64,000 bases of DNA from Segatella copri (lineage in GTDB: Bacteria; Bacteroidota; Bacteroidia; Bacteroidales; Bacteroidaceae), in NCBI RefSeq assembly GCF_002224675.1, contig NZ_NMPZ01000007.1, positions 62,001-126,000 on the forward strand, read 5' to 3'. This document shows, piece by piece, positions 44,420 to 52,957 of this stretch (positions within the stretch are counted from its first letter, which is position 1; each line of letters begins with the position of its first letter). A program made the translations under genes and the position numbers. The notes under the pieces were generated by a model. It ran no database searches, was not told the DNA's origin, and was given only the letters and a program-made list of their open reading frames with translations.

Positions 44420-44539
44420 ATATACTGATTTTTCTGAATGATAATCAAGTTGAAAAGCCCCCGACCTCTGCCGTATGCTAAGAAAAGAAGCATGCAACTT
44501 CGGAAGGGGGCGAGTGCTGATTAATAAGAGGTTTCTTTT

Positions 44540-45007
44540 TTATTTCTCGAAATAGTAGAGGAACTGGGCAATACCAGAAAGTGCTGGCTTGCGCTGACCT
44601 TCTATCTCGATGGTAAACTTGATGCTGGTCTTGCAGATACCACGGAGATTCTGAATATCATGGAGTGTTGCCACGAGGCGAACACGTGAACCGGTGATGA
44701 CCGGCTGACCGAAACGCATCTCATCCATACCATAGTTTACGAGCATTTTGATGTTGTTTACCTCGATGATCTGCTGCCAGAGATATGGCAGTACAGAGAG
44801 GGTGAGGTAGCCGTGAGCGATGGTGCTGTGGTAAGGGCTTTCTACCTTGGCGCGCTCTACATCTACGTGAATCCACTGTGGATCGAGGGTTGCGTCTGCA
44901 AACTTGTTGATACGGTCCTGGTCGATCTGCAACCAGTCTGATTCACCTAACTTCTCACCGAGGTGAGATGCAAAATCCTCATAGGAATTGATAACTAACT
45001 TTGCCAT
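44540..45007 (-). CDS. MaoC-family (R)-specific enoyl-CoA hydratase-like protein
   Basis: The 155-residue hot-dog fold protein has the hydratase 2 signature IHVDVERAKVESPYHSTIAHGYLTL split over FADATLDPQWIHVD and STIAHGYLTLSVLP, with the catalytic Asp and His in place. Such enzymes hydrate trans-2-enoyl-CoA. The exact acyl substrate is unknown. It follows the ugd gene by gene order but a 64-bp gap with a half family A repeat separates them. Confidence 0.9.
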   Translation of the reverse strand: MAKLVINSYEDFASHLGEKLGESDWLQIDQDRINKFADATLDPQWIHVDVERAKVESPYHSTIAHGYLTLSVLPYLWQQIIEVNNIKMLVNYGMDEMRFGQPVITGSRVRLVATLHDIQNLRGICKTSIKFTIEIEGQRKPALSGIAQFLYYFEK

Positions 45008-45047
45008 TTTTATCTTTGTTTTTTAAATTGTTATTTGCGATATTCTT

Positions 45048-45072
45048 AAAGCTTTTGCCCTTTTTAGGGCGT
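45048..45072. repeat. Half family A REP-like element
   Basis: AAAGCTTTTGCCC followed by TTTTTAGGGCG is the first third of family A, ending within the last codon of ugd. Confidence 0.6.
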
Positions 45073-46325
45073 TAGTCTCTTCGGAAGATATCCCGGGTAT
45101 AGACTTTTTCCTTCACATCATCGAGGCATTTATCGTATCTGTTGGCGATGATCGCCTGACTCTGCTTCTTGAAATCCTCCAGGTCGTTTATCACGCGGCT
45201 GCCGAAGAAGGTGGTTCCGCTCTTCAGCGTAGGTTCGTAGATGATAACCTGGGCGCCCTTCGCCTTGATGCGCTTCATCACGCCCTGGATGCTGCTCTGG
45301 CGGAAATTGTCGCTGTTGCTCTTCATCGTGAGGCGATACACGCCGATGGTGCAAGGCTTCTCTTCCTCCTCGCGGTAGTTGTTCTGGTTGGCGTAATCGT
45401 AGTAGCCTGCCATGTGGAGCACTCGGTCGGCGATGAAATCCTTGCGGGTGCGGTTGCTCTCTACGATGGCCTGGATCAGATTCTCGGGCACGTCGGCATA
45501 GTTTGCCAGCAGCTGCTTGGTATCCTTCGGCAGACAGTAGCCGCCATATCCGAACGATGGATTATTGTAGAAGGTGCCGATGCGAGGGTCCAGTCCCACA
45601 CCCGATATGATGGCCTGGGTGTCGAGTCCCTTCATTTCGGCGTATGTGTCCAGCTCATTGAAGTAGCTTACCCGGAGCGCCAGGTAGGTGTTGGCGAAGA
45701 GTTTCACCGCCTCAGCCTCTGTGAGTCCCATGAAGAGGGTGTCGATGTTCTCCTTGATGGCTCCCTCCTGCAGGAGTTCTGCGAAGAGATGCGCCGCCTG
45801 GTCGAGCCGCTCATCTCCTGCCGGTCTGCCCACGATGATGCGGCTAGGGTAGAGATTGTCGTAGAGCGCCTTGCTCTCGCGCAGGAATTCCGGGGCGAAG
45901 ATGATGTTCTCGCTGCCCATCTTCCGGCGTATGTTCTCGGTGTAGCCCACTGGGATGGTGCTCTTGATGACCATGATGGCATCTGGGTTCACCTCCTTGA
46001 CCAGCTGGATGACCTCTTCTACATGCGATGTGTCGAAGTAGTTCTTCACGGGGTCGTAGTTGGTTGGCGTGGCGATTACCACGAAGTCAGCATCCCTGTA
46101 GGCTGCGGCTGCATCGGTAGTAGCCTTGAGGTTGAGCTTTTTCTCTGCCAGGTATTTCTCGATGTATTCGTCCTGGATAGGCGAGCGGCGGTGGTTGATG
46201 AGTTCCACCTTTTCGGGAACCACATCCACAGCCACCACCTCGTGATGCTGGCTCAGCAGCGTGGCGATGCTCAATCCTACATAGCCTGTTCCGGCTACGG
46301 CTATCTTTATATTTTCTTTTGCCAT
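45072..46325 (-). CDS. ugd: UDP-glucose 6-dehydrogenase
   Basis: The enzyme oxidises UDP-glucose to UDP-glucuronate with two NAD+. The 417-residue protein has the Rossmann motif [19 protein letters not shown], the substrate region [20 protein letters not shown], and the catalytic Cys in [19 protein letters not shown]. The C-terminal domain reads [18 protein letters not shown]. The ATG at 46325 is used because a -7 box lies at 46351-46358, upstream of it. UDP-glucuronate feeds capsule or O-antigen synthesis; no such genes are in the window. Confidence 0.95.
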   Translation of the reverse strand: MAKENIKIAVAGTGYVGLSIATLLSQHHEVVAVDVVPEKVELINHRRSPIQDEYIEKYLAEKKLNLKATTDAAAAYRDADFVVIATPTNYDPVKNYFDTSHVEEVIQLVKEVNPDAIMVIKSTIPVGYTENIRRKMGSENIIFAPEFLRESKALYDNLYPSRIIVGRPAGDERLDQAAHLFAELLQEGAIKENIDTLFMGLTEAEAVKLFANTYLALRVSYFNELDTYAEMKGLDTQAIISGVGLDPRIGTFYNNPSFGYGGYCLPKDTKQLLANYADVPENLIQAIVESNRTRKDFIADRVLHMAGYYDYANQNNYREEEEKPCTIGVYRLTMKSNSDNFRQSSIQGVMKRIKAKGAQVIIYEPTLKSGTTFFGSRVINDLEDFKKQSQAIIANRYDKCLDDVKEKVYTRDIFRRD

Positions 46326-46350
46326 TACCTTTTTTATATTTAAATTGCTG

Positions 46351-46380
46351 CAAAGGTAATAATAAATAGGTAGAATGCAA
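46351..46380 (-). promoter_or_regulatory. Promoter for ugd
   Basis: On the minus strand, TTG at 46380-46378, a 19-bp spacer and TACCTTTG at 46358-46351. Confidence 0.75.
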
Positions 46381-46437
46381 AATGTTGCGCCGATTTTTAT
46401 TAAAAAATAACTGAAATGGCGGCTGAAAAAGCCCTTC

Positions 46438-46491
46438 AAAATTTGCGTATTTCTGAGCATCTGTACGATTGGCCGGAAATACGCAAATTTT
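46438..46491. repeat. 16-bp perfect inverted repeat
   Basis: AAAATTTGCGTATTTC (46438-46453) is inverted at 46476-46491 around a 22-nt loop. It lies between the HsdR-N gene and ugd. There is no T tract, so a terminator role is unclear. Confidence 0.65.
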
Positions 46492-46574
46492 GGAGGGGGA
46501 TAAATGGGGCGTTTTGGGGGTGATGATGCAGTGATGGGAGAGAAGCCGGGTGTCTGCCTTTCTGTCTGATTTTT

Positions 46575-47033
46575 CTATATTGTCAATAAATCAGAATAGT
46601 CGGGAATCTCTTCGAGGAATAAATATTTTTTATCGTCGTAATCCATCCGGCAGATGTAGTGCTCCAGTCCGTTGCTCACCACCAGGTAATCTACGTGGAG
46701 CAGGAGATTATATACCGAAATCTGATCGAACACCTTCTGCGTGATGGGGATATGCGGCGCCTTGTATTCGATAATCATCCTGGGGCGGAGTTCGCGGCTG
46801 TAGAGCACGCTGTCGGCACGCAGCACCTTGTCGCCGCATTTCAGCTGGATCTCGTTGGCGAGCAACGAGGCAGGGTAGCCCTTGTGCTCGATGAGATAGT
46901 GTACGAAGTGCTGGCGCACCCATTCTTCGGGCGTGATGGCTACGTATTTCCTGCGCAGCACATCCAGTATCTTGGGCTGCTGTTTCGTGCCCGAAACCTT
47001 CATTTCGAAGGTTGGTAAGTTCAAGCGAATCAT
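46575..47033 (-). CDS. HsdR N-terminal-domain protein (small nuclease-like)
   Basis: The 152-residue protein matches the type I restriction enzyme R N-terminal domain family. A PD-(D/E)XK-like core is visible: ADSVLYSRELRPRMIIEYKA supplies the Asp and the E-x-K, and VRQHFVHYLIEHKGYPASL is the typical first helix. There is no helicase domain and no methylase or specificity gene nearby, so this is not a restriction system. It is the usual divergent neighbour of holA in Bacteroidota (from memory). Function unknown. Confidence 0.82.
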   Translation of the reverse strand: MIRLNLPTFEMKVSGTKQQPKILDVLRRKYVAITPEEWVRQHFVHYLIEHKGYPASLLANEIQLKCGDKVLRADSVLYSRELRPRMIIEYKAPHIPITQKVFDQISVYNLLLHVDYLVVSNGLEHYICRMDYDDKKYLFLEEIPDYSDLLTI

Positions 47034-47071
47034 TTTTTATACCTTATTATATATAGTTCGATTTATTTTTG

Positions 47072-47079
47072 TACCTTTG
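47072..47079 (+). promoter_or_regulatory. -7 box for holA
   Basis: TACCTTTG lies 85 bp before the ATG at 47164. No TTG at the proper distance is obvious. The leader carries GCAGGCTGGA twice (about 47090 and 47122). Confidence 0.55.
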
Positions 47080-47163
47080 CAAATGGATTGCAGGCTGGAT
47101 TCTCTGTGCAGACAGATGAATGGCAGGCTGGAATCACAGTGCAAAGATACAAAAAATAAATCA

Positions 47164-48192
47164 ATGGCAGAAAAGAAAAATGCAATAAGTTACGAGTCGA
47201 TCATGAAAGATCTCAAGGCTCGGAAGTTTGCGCCCGTGTATGTTCTGATGGGCGACGAACCTTTCTATATAGACAAGATCTGCGATTATATCGCCGAAAA
47301 CGTGCTCCAGCCGGAAGAGCGGGACTTCAACCAGACCGTGCTTTTCGGGGCGGATACCACGGCGGTGCAGGTGGTGGATCAGTGTAAGGGATATCCGATG
47401 ATGGCGGAATTCAGGGTGGTGATTGTAAAAGAAGCACAGAATCTGAAGAGTCTGGATGCCCTGGAAAAGTATCTCGAGAAACCGGTGAAATCCACCGTTC
47501 TCGTCATCTGTAACAAAAACGGCAGTATCGACCGCAGAAAGAAGTTCATCCCGAGAGCCGAACAGGTGGGAGTGGTGTTCGAGAGCAAGAAGCTCTACGA
47601 CCGTCAGCTCCCGGGTTTCATCGAAACCTATCTCAAGGCTCGCAAGGCAACCATCGAACCGAAGGCGGTGCAGATGGTGGCAGACCATATCGGAGCCGAT
47701 CTTCATCGCCTCACCTCCGAACTCGACAAGCTGCTCATCTCTCTTCCTGACTCCGACCGACGGGTGACTCCGGATGTGGTGGAACGTGAAATAGGAGTGA
47801 GCAAGGACTTCAATGCTTTCGAACTTCGCAGCGCCATCATCCAGCGTGATGTTTTCAAGGCAAATCAGATAATAAACTATTTTGACAGCAATCCGAAGTC
47901 GGGTTCGCTCTATGCGCTCCTCCCGTTGCTCTTCAGTTATTTCCAGAATCTGATGATAGCCTATTATGCTCCGAATAAGCAGAACGAAAATGAGCTTGCA
48001 AAATTCCTGGATTTGCGCGGAACCTGGGCGGTGCGCGATTATACGATGGGAATGAGAAACTATTCCGGAGTGAAAGTGATGCAGATAATCGAGAAGCTGA
48101 AAGAGGTGGATGCGAAGAGCAAGGGCATCGATAATCCGTTTACTTCGGCAGGTGAATTGATGAGAGAACTCATCTTTTTTATCCTCCATTAG
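47164..48192 (+). CDS. holA: DNA polymerase III subunit delta
   Basis: HolA is the delta subunit that opens the sliding clamp. The 342-residue protein has FAPVYVLMGDEPFYIDKICD at the N-terminal AAA+ domain, then FRVVIVKEAQNLKSLDALEK, VADHIGADLHRLTSELDKLL and the C-terminal helical domain (LRDYTMGMRNYSG-type region). The ATG at 47164 is used; the frame upstream is a run through promoter sequence. The length suits the family. A terminator follows. Confidence 0.93.
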   Translation: MAEKKNAISYESIMKDLKARKFAPVYVLMGDEPFYIDKICDYIAENVLQPEERDFNQTVLFGADTTAVQVVDQCKGYPMMAEFRVVIVKEAQNLKSLDALEKYLEKPVKSTVLVICNKNGSIDRRKKFIPRAEQVGVVFESKKLYDRQLPGFIETYLKARKATIEPKAVQMVADHIGADLHRLTSELDKLLISLPDSDRRVTPDVVEREIGVSKDFNAFELRSAIIQRDVFKANQIINYFDSNPKSGSLYALLPLLFSYFQNLMIAYYAPNKQNENELAKFLDLRGTWAVRDYTMGMRNYSGVKVMQIIEKLKEVDAKSKGIDNPFTSAGELMRELIFFILH

Positions 48193-48327
48193 GCTGCTTT
48201 CCGGCTCCAAAAATCCGTCGGCAGGCGAGGGTGGGAGAGAGGCTGATTTTTACTCCTCCTTCGTCTTGTCGGAGAAATGAAATGATCTAGAATCGGGGAG
48301 GGCGTTTAGCTTCCTGAAAGTGGTGAA

Positions 48328-48368
48328 AATAGCGTTCGTTATCGAGAAAACGGGCGCTATTTTTTTTG
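48328..48368 (+). terminator. Terminator of holA
   Basis: AATAGCG pairs with CGCTATT, extended by CGTT/AACG, and is followed by about eight T. Confidence 0.8.
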
Positions 48369-48372
48369 TTTT

Positions 48373-49073
48373 TCTCGTGGGGAATCTCTCGTTTGGATGA
48401 ATTTCTCATCTAGATGGTCATTTTTCAGTTTTCGCTGAAATCGCAGTTAACTATAATGAATATCAGATAGTTAACGAAAATAACCCCCTTCAATACTCGC
48501 ATTTTTGAGCAAAACCCGACCAACGGGCTTGAAAACGCTCAAAATGGAAAAAATTGCCATCCTCAGACCCTCTTTTTTTAGTGTTTGCATTTATTAAGGT
48601 TTATGTTTCTGTAGTTTAGTAATGTAAATGTGTATTTTGTAAATCGCTCTTTATGTTTATGAATCTAAACTAAAGAAAACTAAATCGGAGAACAGAGAGA
48701 GTGAATTTACAAACGTAAATGTAAATCGGGCGGTTTTGGAATATGAATGTATAAATATACAAGCGAATTATTGAAACGAAAACGTATTGAAACCCAGTGA
48801 TTTATAGATTTCTGTTGTTTTATGTAAGATTATGATTTGGCATTTGTCGCAAGAAAGATGCATAAAAGTGGCTGAAATGCCTATTTGTAGGGAATAAAGG
48901 CTTTGAAACTCAGTGAAATAAGAGTTTTAAGTAAAGCATATCATTGTAAAAGCTTTAGATTACTAAAGTTAGATTTGTAAATTTAAACCATAAAACTAAG
49001 AAAGTAAAGATTGGAAGTTTAAATTTGTAAATACAAACCTAAAGTTTAAAAAACAAAATTTTTCCCGAAAAGT
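48373..49073. other. 700-bp AT-rich region before the HTH regulator
   Basis: No gene is seen. It holds a 9-bp inverted repeat GTTAACTAT/ATAGTTAAC (48446-48475), and several TTTGTA/TACAAA and TTTAAA-type motifs: TTTACAAACGTAAATG near 48704, GATTTGTAAATTTAAACC near 48970 and GTTTAAATTTGTAAATACAA near 49018. These could be operators for the regulator at 49183 (inference). Confidence 0.5.
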
Positions 49074-49104
49074 TTGGTAAAACCAAATTTTTGCTTTATC
49101 TTTG
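49074..49104 (+). promoter_or_regulatory. Promoter for the HTH regulator
   Basis: TTG at 49074-49076, a 20-bp spacer and TATCTTTG at 49097-49104. Confidence 0.78.
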
Positions 49105-49182
49105 TAAAATCTAAGAAAAATGGGCCAAAAACGGGCCTGTTCGGAAATAAAACATCGTAAAAAATCAAATTCAGACATAGTG

Positions 49183-49770
49183 ATGAAAGATAGAATCAGA
49201 CAGATCATGGAGGACCAACACCTCAACCAACAGAACTTCGCGCAGCTCATCGGAAAGTCGACAGCGACCCTGAGCAGCATCTTCAATGATCGCACAAAAC
49301 CATCGCTCGACATCGTAGATGCAATCAAGAAAAAGTTGCCTCAGGTGAACCTTGAGTGGTTGCTTTATGGTACTCCTCCTATGTATATTAATAAGGTGGA
49401 AGGTGCCCAGGCGGGTGCTTCAGCCAGAGGTGAAAACGGAGCGGACGATGATTCGCTCGATATGTATGGAGACGCTGTAGGCGTGGCTGGTACAGGTGCT
49501 TCGGCAGCAGGTATGGGCGGAAGCCATGGGGGCATAGGTGGCGCTGGCGGCGTGGTGGAGCCTACCCTGGATTTCGGGGGCAGCGAGGGATCCGACTCCC
49601 CTACTTCTCCATCGCTCTTTGACCAGCCTCAAACACACGGTGTAAAAAGGACACCTAAAAATATCGCCAATGCAGCAGTTAAATATGTGGACAAACCGCA
49701 GCGTAAGATTACCGAGATCCGCATCTTCTACGATGACCAGACCTGGGAGACTTTCGTTCCGAAGAAATAG
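49183..49770 (+). CDS. XRE-like helix-turn-helix regulator
   Basis: The 195-residue protein begins MKDRIRQIMEDQHLNQQNFA with a lambda-repressor-type HTH (about 1-60; QLIGKSTATLSSIFNDRTKP). A Gly/Ala/Ser-rich linker follows, then a conserved C-terminus: KRTPKNIANAAVKYVD and ITEIRIFYDDQTWETFVPKK. The family is common in Prevotella and Bacteroides. The in-frame ATG at 49120 is possible but the family start is at 49183. The target is unknown; the long AT-rich upstream region suggests autoregulation. Confidence 0.85.
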   Translation: MKDRIRQIMEDQHLNQQNFAQLIGKSTATLSSIFNDRTKPSLDIVDAIKKKLPQVNLEWLLYGTPPMYINKVEGAQAGASARGENGADDDSLDMYGDAVGVAGTGASAAGMGGSHGGIGGAGGVVEPTLDFGGSEGSDSPTSPSLFDQPQTHGVKRTPKNIANAAVKYVDKPQRKITEIRIFYDDQTWETFVPKK

Positions 49771-49853
49771 GCCGGTGCTCTGCTGTCGGGAATAAGGTGG
49801 CAATAAAGAAGGAATAAAGTAAGAGGGGGAGCTGAAAAAATCGCTCTTTCTCT

Positions 49854-49883
49854 TTGTGAAGTTCGAATTTTGTTGTACCTTTG
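49854..49883 (+). promoter_or_regulatory. Promoter for pyrK-pyrD
   Basis: TTG at 49854-49856, a 19-bp spacer and TACCTTTG at 49876-49883, about 65 bp before pyrK. Confidence 0.78.
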
Positions 49884-49947
49884 CACTGCCTATATATAAA
49901 TAGGTATAACAGCAAGCATTAATAACAAGCATTAAAATAGCAATAAG

Positions 49948-50724
49948 ATGAAAAAATATGTTCTAGACCTTAAGGTGGTTTCTGTAGAAGCACTCAGCGA
50001 TAAGCACGTATTGATTAAGCTTACCGACGAGAAACCTCTGCCGGAAATCCTGCCTGGACAATTCGTAGAAGTAAAGGTAGATCATTCGCCTGCCACCATG
50101 CTTCGCCGTCCTATCTCCATCAATTTCGTGGATAGAGAAACCAACCAGCTCTGGCTGCTCGTTGCCATGGTGGGCGACGGAACCCGCCAGCTCGGAAAGC
50201 TTCAGGCTGGCGATACGCTCAACTGTATGCTGCCTCTGGGCAATGGTTTCACCATGCCTACAGAGAAGAGTCAGAAGTATCTCCTCGTGGGTGGTGGCGT
50301 AGGTGTGGCTCCGCTGCTCTACTTCGGAAAACTCATCAAGGAGTTTGGTGCAGATGTAACCTTCCTGCTGGGTGCCCGCAAGGCTTCCGACCTGCTGGAG
50401 CTGGATGAGTTTGCCAAGATAGGAAAGGTATGCATCACTACCGAGGATGGCTCTGCCGGCGAGGTGGGTTTCGTAACCAATCACTCTGTGCTGGAGAACG
50501 AGCAGTTTGACATGATTTCTACCTGCGGTCCGAAGCCGATGATGGTGAGCGTGGCTCGCTTTGCCAAGAAGGCTGGCGTGGAGTGCGAGGTTTCCCTGGA
50601 GAACAAGATGGCGTGCGGCGTAGGTGCCTGCCTCTGCTGCGTGGAGAAGACCACCGAGGGACATAAGTGCGTTTGCAAGGATGGTCCGGTCATCAACATC
50701 AAGCAGCTCACCTGGGATATCTAG
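49948..50724 (+). CDS. pyrK: Dihydroorotate dehydrogenase B, electron-transfer subunit
   Basis: PyrK moves electrons from the catalytic subunit to NAD+ through FAD and a 2Fe-2S cluster. The 258-residue protein has FAD-binding MLRRPISIN, NAD-binding YLLVGGGVGVAPLLYFGKLI, and the cluster ligands in CGVGACLCCVEKT followed by CVCKDGPV. The length is normal. It precedes pyrD, with a family A repeat in the 235-bp gap. Confidence 0.95.
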   Translation: MKKYVLDLKVVSVEALSDKHVLIKLTDEKPLPEILPGQFVEVKVDHSPATMLRRPISINFVDRETNQLWLLVAMVGDGTRQLGKLQAGDTLNCMLPLGNGFTMPTEKSQKYLLVGGGVGVAPLLYFGKLIKEFGADVTFLLGARKASDLLELDEFAKIGKVCITTEDGSAGEVGFVTNHSVLENEQFDMISTCGPKPMMVSVARFAKKAGVECEVSLENKMACGVGACLCCVEKTTEGHKCVCKDGPVINIKQLTWDI

Positions 50725-50821
50725 TCATTCCCTAGGGTATATCTGATTGGCTCCACTCGCCCTGAACCAACGGTCACCGGCCGAAGGGAAAGGTAAAGGA
50801 CAGAAGCTATCAGGTAAGCCC

Positions 50822-50913
50822 CACACGCCCTGAAAGGGCAGAAGCTCCTAGCCCAGGGCATCGCCCTGGGTATGATTGTACCAAATTGCAAGTCGCCCTG
50901 AAAGGGCAAAAGC
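50822..50913. repeat. Family A REP-like element, inverted orientation, between pyrK and pyrD
   Basis: GCCCTGAAAGGGC, CCCAGGGCATCGCCCTGGG and a second GCCCTGAAAGGGC. It is in the middle of what is otherwise a two-gene operon. Confidence 0.87.
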
Positions 50914-50959
50914 ATTTGTAATCCAAATGTAATAGAATATTATTTGATTAAGAAAGATT

Positions 50960-51868
50960 ATGGCTGATTTAAGTGTAAATATAAAGGATTTGAAGCTGAA
51001 GAATCCAGTGATGACTGCATCGGGAACTTTCGGCTACGGATTGGAGTTTGCTGATTTCGTTCCGCTGGAGGAAATCGGAGGTATCATCGTAAAGGGTACT
51101 ACCCTGGAACCACGCGAGGGAAATGACTATCCACGCATGGCTGAAACTCCACAGGGAATGCTCAACTGCGTGGGTCTTCAGAATAAGGGTGTGGAGTACT
51201 TCTGCGAGCACATCTATCCTCAGATCAAGGACATCGATACCAATATGATTGTAAACGTGAGCGGACACTCGCCTGAGAGCTATGCGGAGTGTGCTGCACG
51301 CGTGAATGAGCTGGATAAGATTCCTGCCATCGAGCTGAATATTTCCTGCCCTAACGTAAAGGATGGCGGTATGGCTTTCGGCGTTACCTGCGAGGGTGCT
51401 GCAAGCGTCGTGAAGGCGGTGCGCAAGGTGTATGACAAGACCTTGATCGTGAAGCTTTCGCCTAACGTAACCAGTATTGCCGACATCGCCCGTGCGGTAG
51501 AGGCTGAGGGTGCCGACTCTGTTTCACTCATCAACACATTGATGGGTATGGCGGTGGATATCGAGAAGCGCCAGCCGCTGCTGAGCATCCGTACTGGCGG
51601 TTTGAGTGGCCCTTGCGTCAAGCCAGTGGCATTGCGCATGGTTTACGATGTGGCCCACGCCGTGAAGATTCCGGTAGTAGGACTGGGCGGTATCCAGAAT
51701 GCCAAGGATGCCATCGAGTTTATGATGTGTGGTGCTACTGCCATCGAAATCGGTACAGCCAACTTCATCGATCCTGCCGTAACCAAGAAGGTGAAGGATG
51801 GTATGAACGAGTGGCTTGATGCTCACGGCTGTAAGTCGGTGACAGAAATTATCGGTGCCATCAAGTAA
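50960..51868 (+). CDS. pyrD: Dihydroorotate dehydrogenase B, catalytic subunit
   Basis: PyrD oxidises dihydroorotate to orotate with FMN. The 302-residue class 1B enzyme has [36 protein letters not shown] with the family-defining Cys, the FMN lysine in [10 protein letters not shown], and [18 protein letters not shown]. The length is right. PyrK precedes it, as expected for the B type. Confidence 0.96.
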   Translation: MADLSVNIKDLKLKNPVMTASGTFGYGLEFADFVPLEEIGGIIVKGTTLEPREGNDYPRMAETPQGMLNCVGLQNKGVEYFCEHIYPQIKDIDTNMIVNVSGHSPESYAECAARVNELDKIPAIELNISCPNVKDGGMAFGVTCEGAASVVKAVRKVYDKTLIVKLSPNVTSIADIARAVEAEGADSVSLINTLMGMAVDIEKRQPLLSIRTGGLSGPCVKPVALRMVYDVAHAVKIPVVGLGGIQNAKDAIEFMMCGATAIEIGTANFIDPAVTKKVKDGMNEWLDAHGCKSVTEIIGAIK

Positions 51869-51925
51869 ATGCTGGTCGCCAACAGATAAATTACACATTA
51901 TTATATATAACAGACTGAACTATCG

Positions 51926-52029
51926 CATGTGGTTCAAGAACGGGCTGAAGGCCCAAAAGCTCCTAGCCCAGGGCATCGCCCTGGGTATAATGGCAATCAG
52001 CAAGGCGCCCTGTAAGGGCAAAAGCTTTG
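51926..52029. repeat. Family A REP-like element, near-identical to the left flank of the transposase
   Basis: The 104-bp sequence differs from 41129-41232 at only about two or three positions and has the same flanking word GCATGTGGTTCAAG. Confidence 0.9.
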
Positions 52030-52047
52030 TATATTGCCCAGTATTTT

Positions 52048-52141
52048 AAAGCTTTTGCCCTTTCAGGGCGACAAGTTTGTGTCCGTAATTACCCAGGGCG
52101 ATGCCCTGGGCTAGGAGCTTCTGCCCTTTCAGGGCGTGTGG
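52048..52141. repeat. Family A REP-like element, plus orientation
   Basis: GCCCTTTCAGGGC, CCCAGGGCGATGCCCTGGG and GCCCTTTCAGGGC. It faces the copy at 51926 in inverted orientation, making a pair like the one around the transposase but with nothing between. Confidence 0.88.
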
Positions 52142-52171
52142 GCTTACATGCGTAACTAAAATAGAATAGGT

Positions 52172-52447
52172 ATGATGGATTTGAATGATATGGATCCCGT
52201 TCTGCTCGTAGCAGCTCTTACGCAGCAGATAGCGGAACAGGAGAAGCGCGCAGCGGCTTGCAGCGAGGATGCTGAGAACAAAGCTGCGCTGAGCAAGAAC
52301 CTGCTGAGACGAGGCAATCTGCTGATTCAGATGGGTGATAAGGAGGGAGCCGGAAAGGATATGCAGAGATACCTGCAGCTGAATCCCGAGAAGATAGAGG
52401 AGCTTACCGGAGAGTTTAAGGCTGAAGGAAGAGAACATTGCCGATAA
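52172..52447 (+). CDS. Small TPR-like hypothetical protein
   Basis: The 91-residue protein is helical: LVAALTQQIAEQEKRAA, then LLRRGNLLIQMGDKEGAGKD and MQRYLQLNPEKIEEL, which reads as one tetratricopeptide-like repeat. There is no signal peptide. It starts with two adjacent ATGs (52172, 52175). It lies alone after two repeat elements, with no good promoter visible. Likely real but role unknown. Confidence 0.6.
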   Translation: MMDLNDMDPVLLVAALTQQIAEQEKRAAACSEDAENKAALSKNLLRRGNLLIQMGDKEGAGKDMQRYLQLNPEKIEELTGEFKAEGREHCR

Positions 52448-52598
52448 TTGTCTGAGCATTGCCGGTAAATGTTCTTTCGAAATGATACGAATGCTGATAA
52501 AAATCTGCCAGTTTAGGGCTTTTTCTGATAAAAATCTGCTGAAAATCTGCTAAAAAGCAGAAAATATAAGGAAAATAAAGAAAAAACTGACAATTTGT

Positions 52599-52629
52599 TT
52601 GGTGGTATCAAAGAAAAGTGTTACTTTTG
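52599..52629 (+). promoter_or_regulatory. Promoter of the aromatic amino acid operon
   Basis: TTG at 52599-52601, a 20-bp spacer and TACTTTTG at 52622-52629. The leader to pheA is about 325 nt and contains the leader peptide and attenuator. Confidence 0.8.
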
Positions 52630-52732
52630 CAAACGAGTTGAGACTTTCATCGGTTGATGCTCCATCTGAGCTACTTCATTCTGAAGACTGATGGCTCAGC
52701 AATAAATGAATAACAAATAAAAGAATAAGAAA

Positions 52733-52822
52733 ATGGAAAAGTTGAACGCTTACTTTTTTAGCTATTACTTTTACTTTGCAAGCAATTGTAAAGCGGGAAG
52801 TTGCGTATATATTTCAACTTAG
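52733..52822 (+). CDS. Phe/Tyr-rich leader peptide of the aromatic operon
   Basis: The 29-residue ORF reads MEKLNAYFFSYYFYFASNCK and ends in VYIST with TAG. Eight of residues 7-15 are Phe or Tyr (4 Tyr, 4 Phe), exactly the amino acids made by the downstream genes. It lies between a consensus promoter and a terminator hairpin, the arrangement of pheL-type leaders that sense charged tRNA by ribosome stalling. There is no other reason for such a composition. Translation is inferred; no clear Shine-Dalgarno is seen, as is usual in Bacteroidota. Confidence 0.85.
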   Translation: MEKLNAYFFSYYFYFASNCKAGSCVYIST

Positions 52823-52859
52823 GATATAAGATTCTTGAAATCATCGAAACGGTCCCGCT
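52792..52859 (+). promoter_or_regulatory. Possible antiterminator pairing
   Basis: AGCGGGA (52792-52798), inside the leader peptide frame about 30 nt after the Phe/Tyr run, is complementary to TCCCGCT (52853-52859) in the first arm of the terminator. The two pairings cannot form together. AAGTTG (52798-52803) can also pair with CAACTT (52815-52820) and could block the antiterminator strand. Confidence 0.6.
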
Positions 52860-52884
52860 CTATTGTGAGCAGGACCGTTTTTCG
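52847..52884 (+). terminator. Attenuator terminator of the aromatic operon
   Basis: AAACGGTCC pairs with GGACCGTTT, continued by GCTC/GAGC past one mismatch, with a short loop and a T tract. It lies 25 nt past the leader peptide stop and about 75 nt before pheA. Confidence 0.88.
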
Positions 52885-52957
52885 TAAAACTCGAATCCGT
52901 TTTCCGAAAAATCCGTTTTCCAAAATCAGGAGATAATGTAAAAAAGAGAGTGAAACA

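Noticed and set aside
46438-46491. 16-bp inverted repeat as a terminator
   Set aside because: No T tract follows on either strand and the loop is 22 nt, so it is listed only as an inverted repeat.
46575-47033. HsdR-like gene as part of a restriction-modification system
   Set aside because: It is a lone 152-residue N-terminal domain without helicase, methylase or specificity genes nearby.
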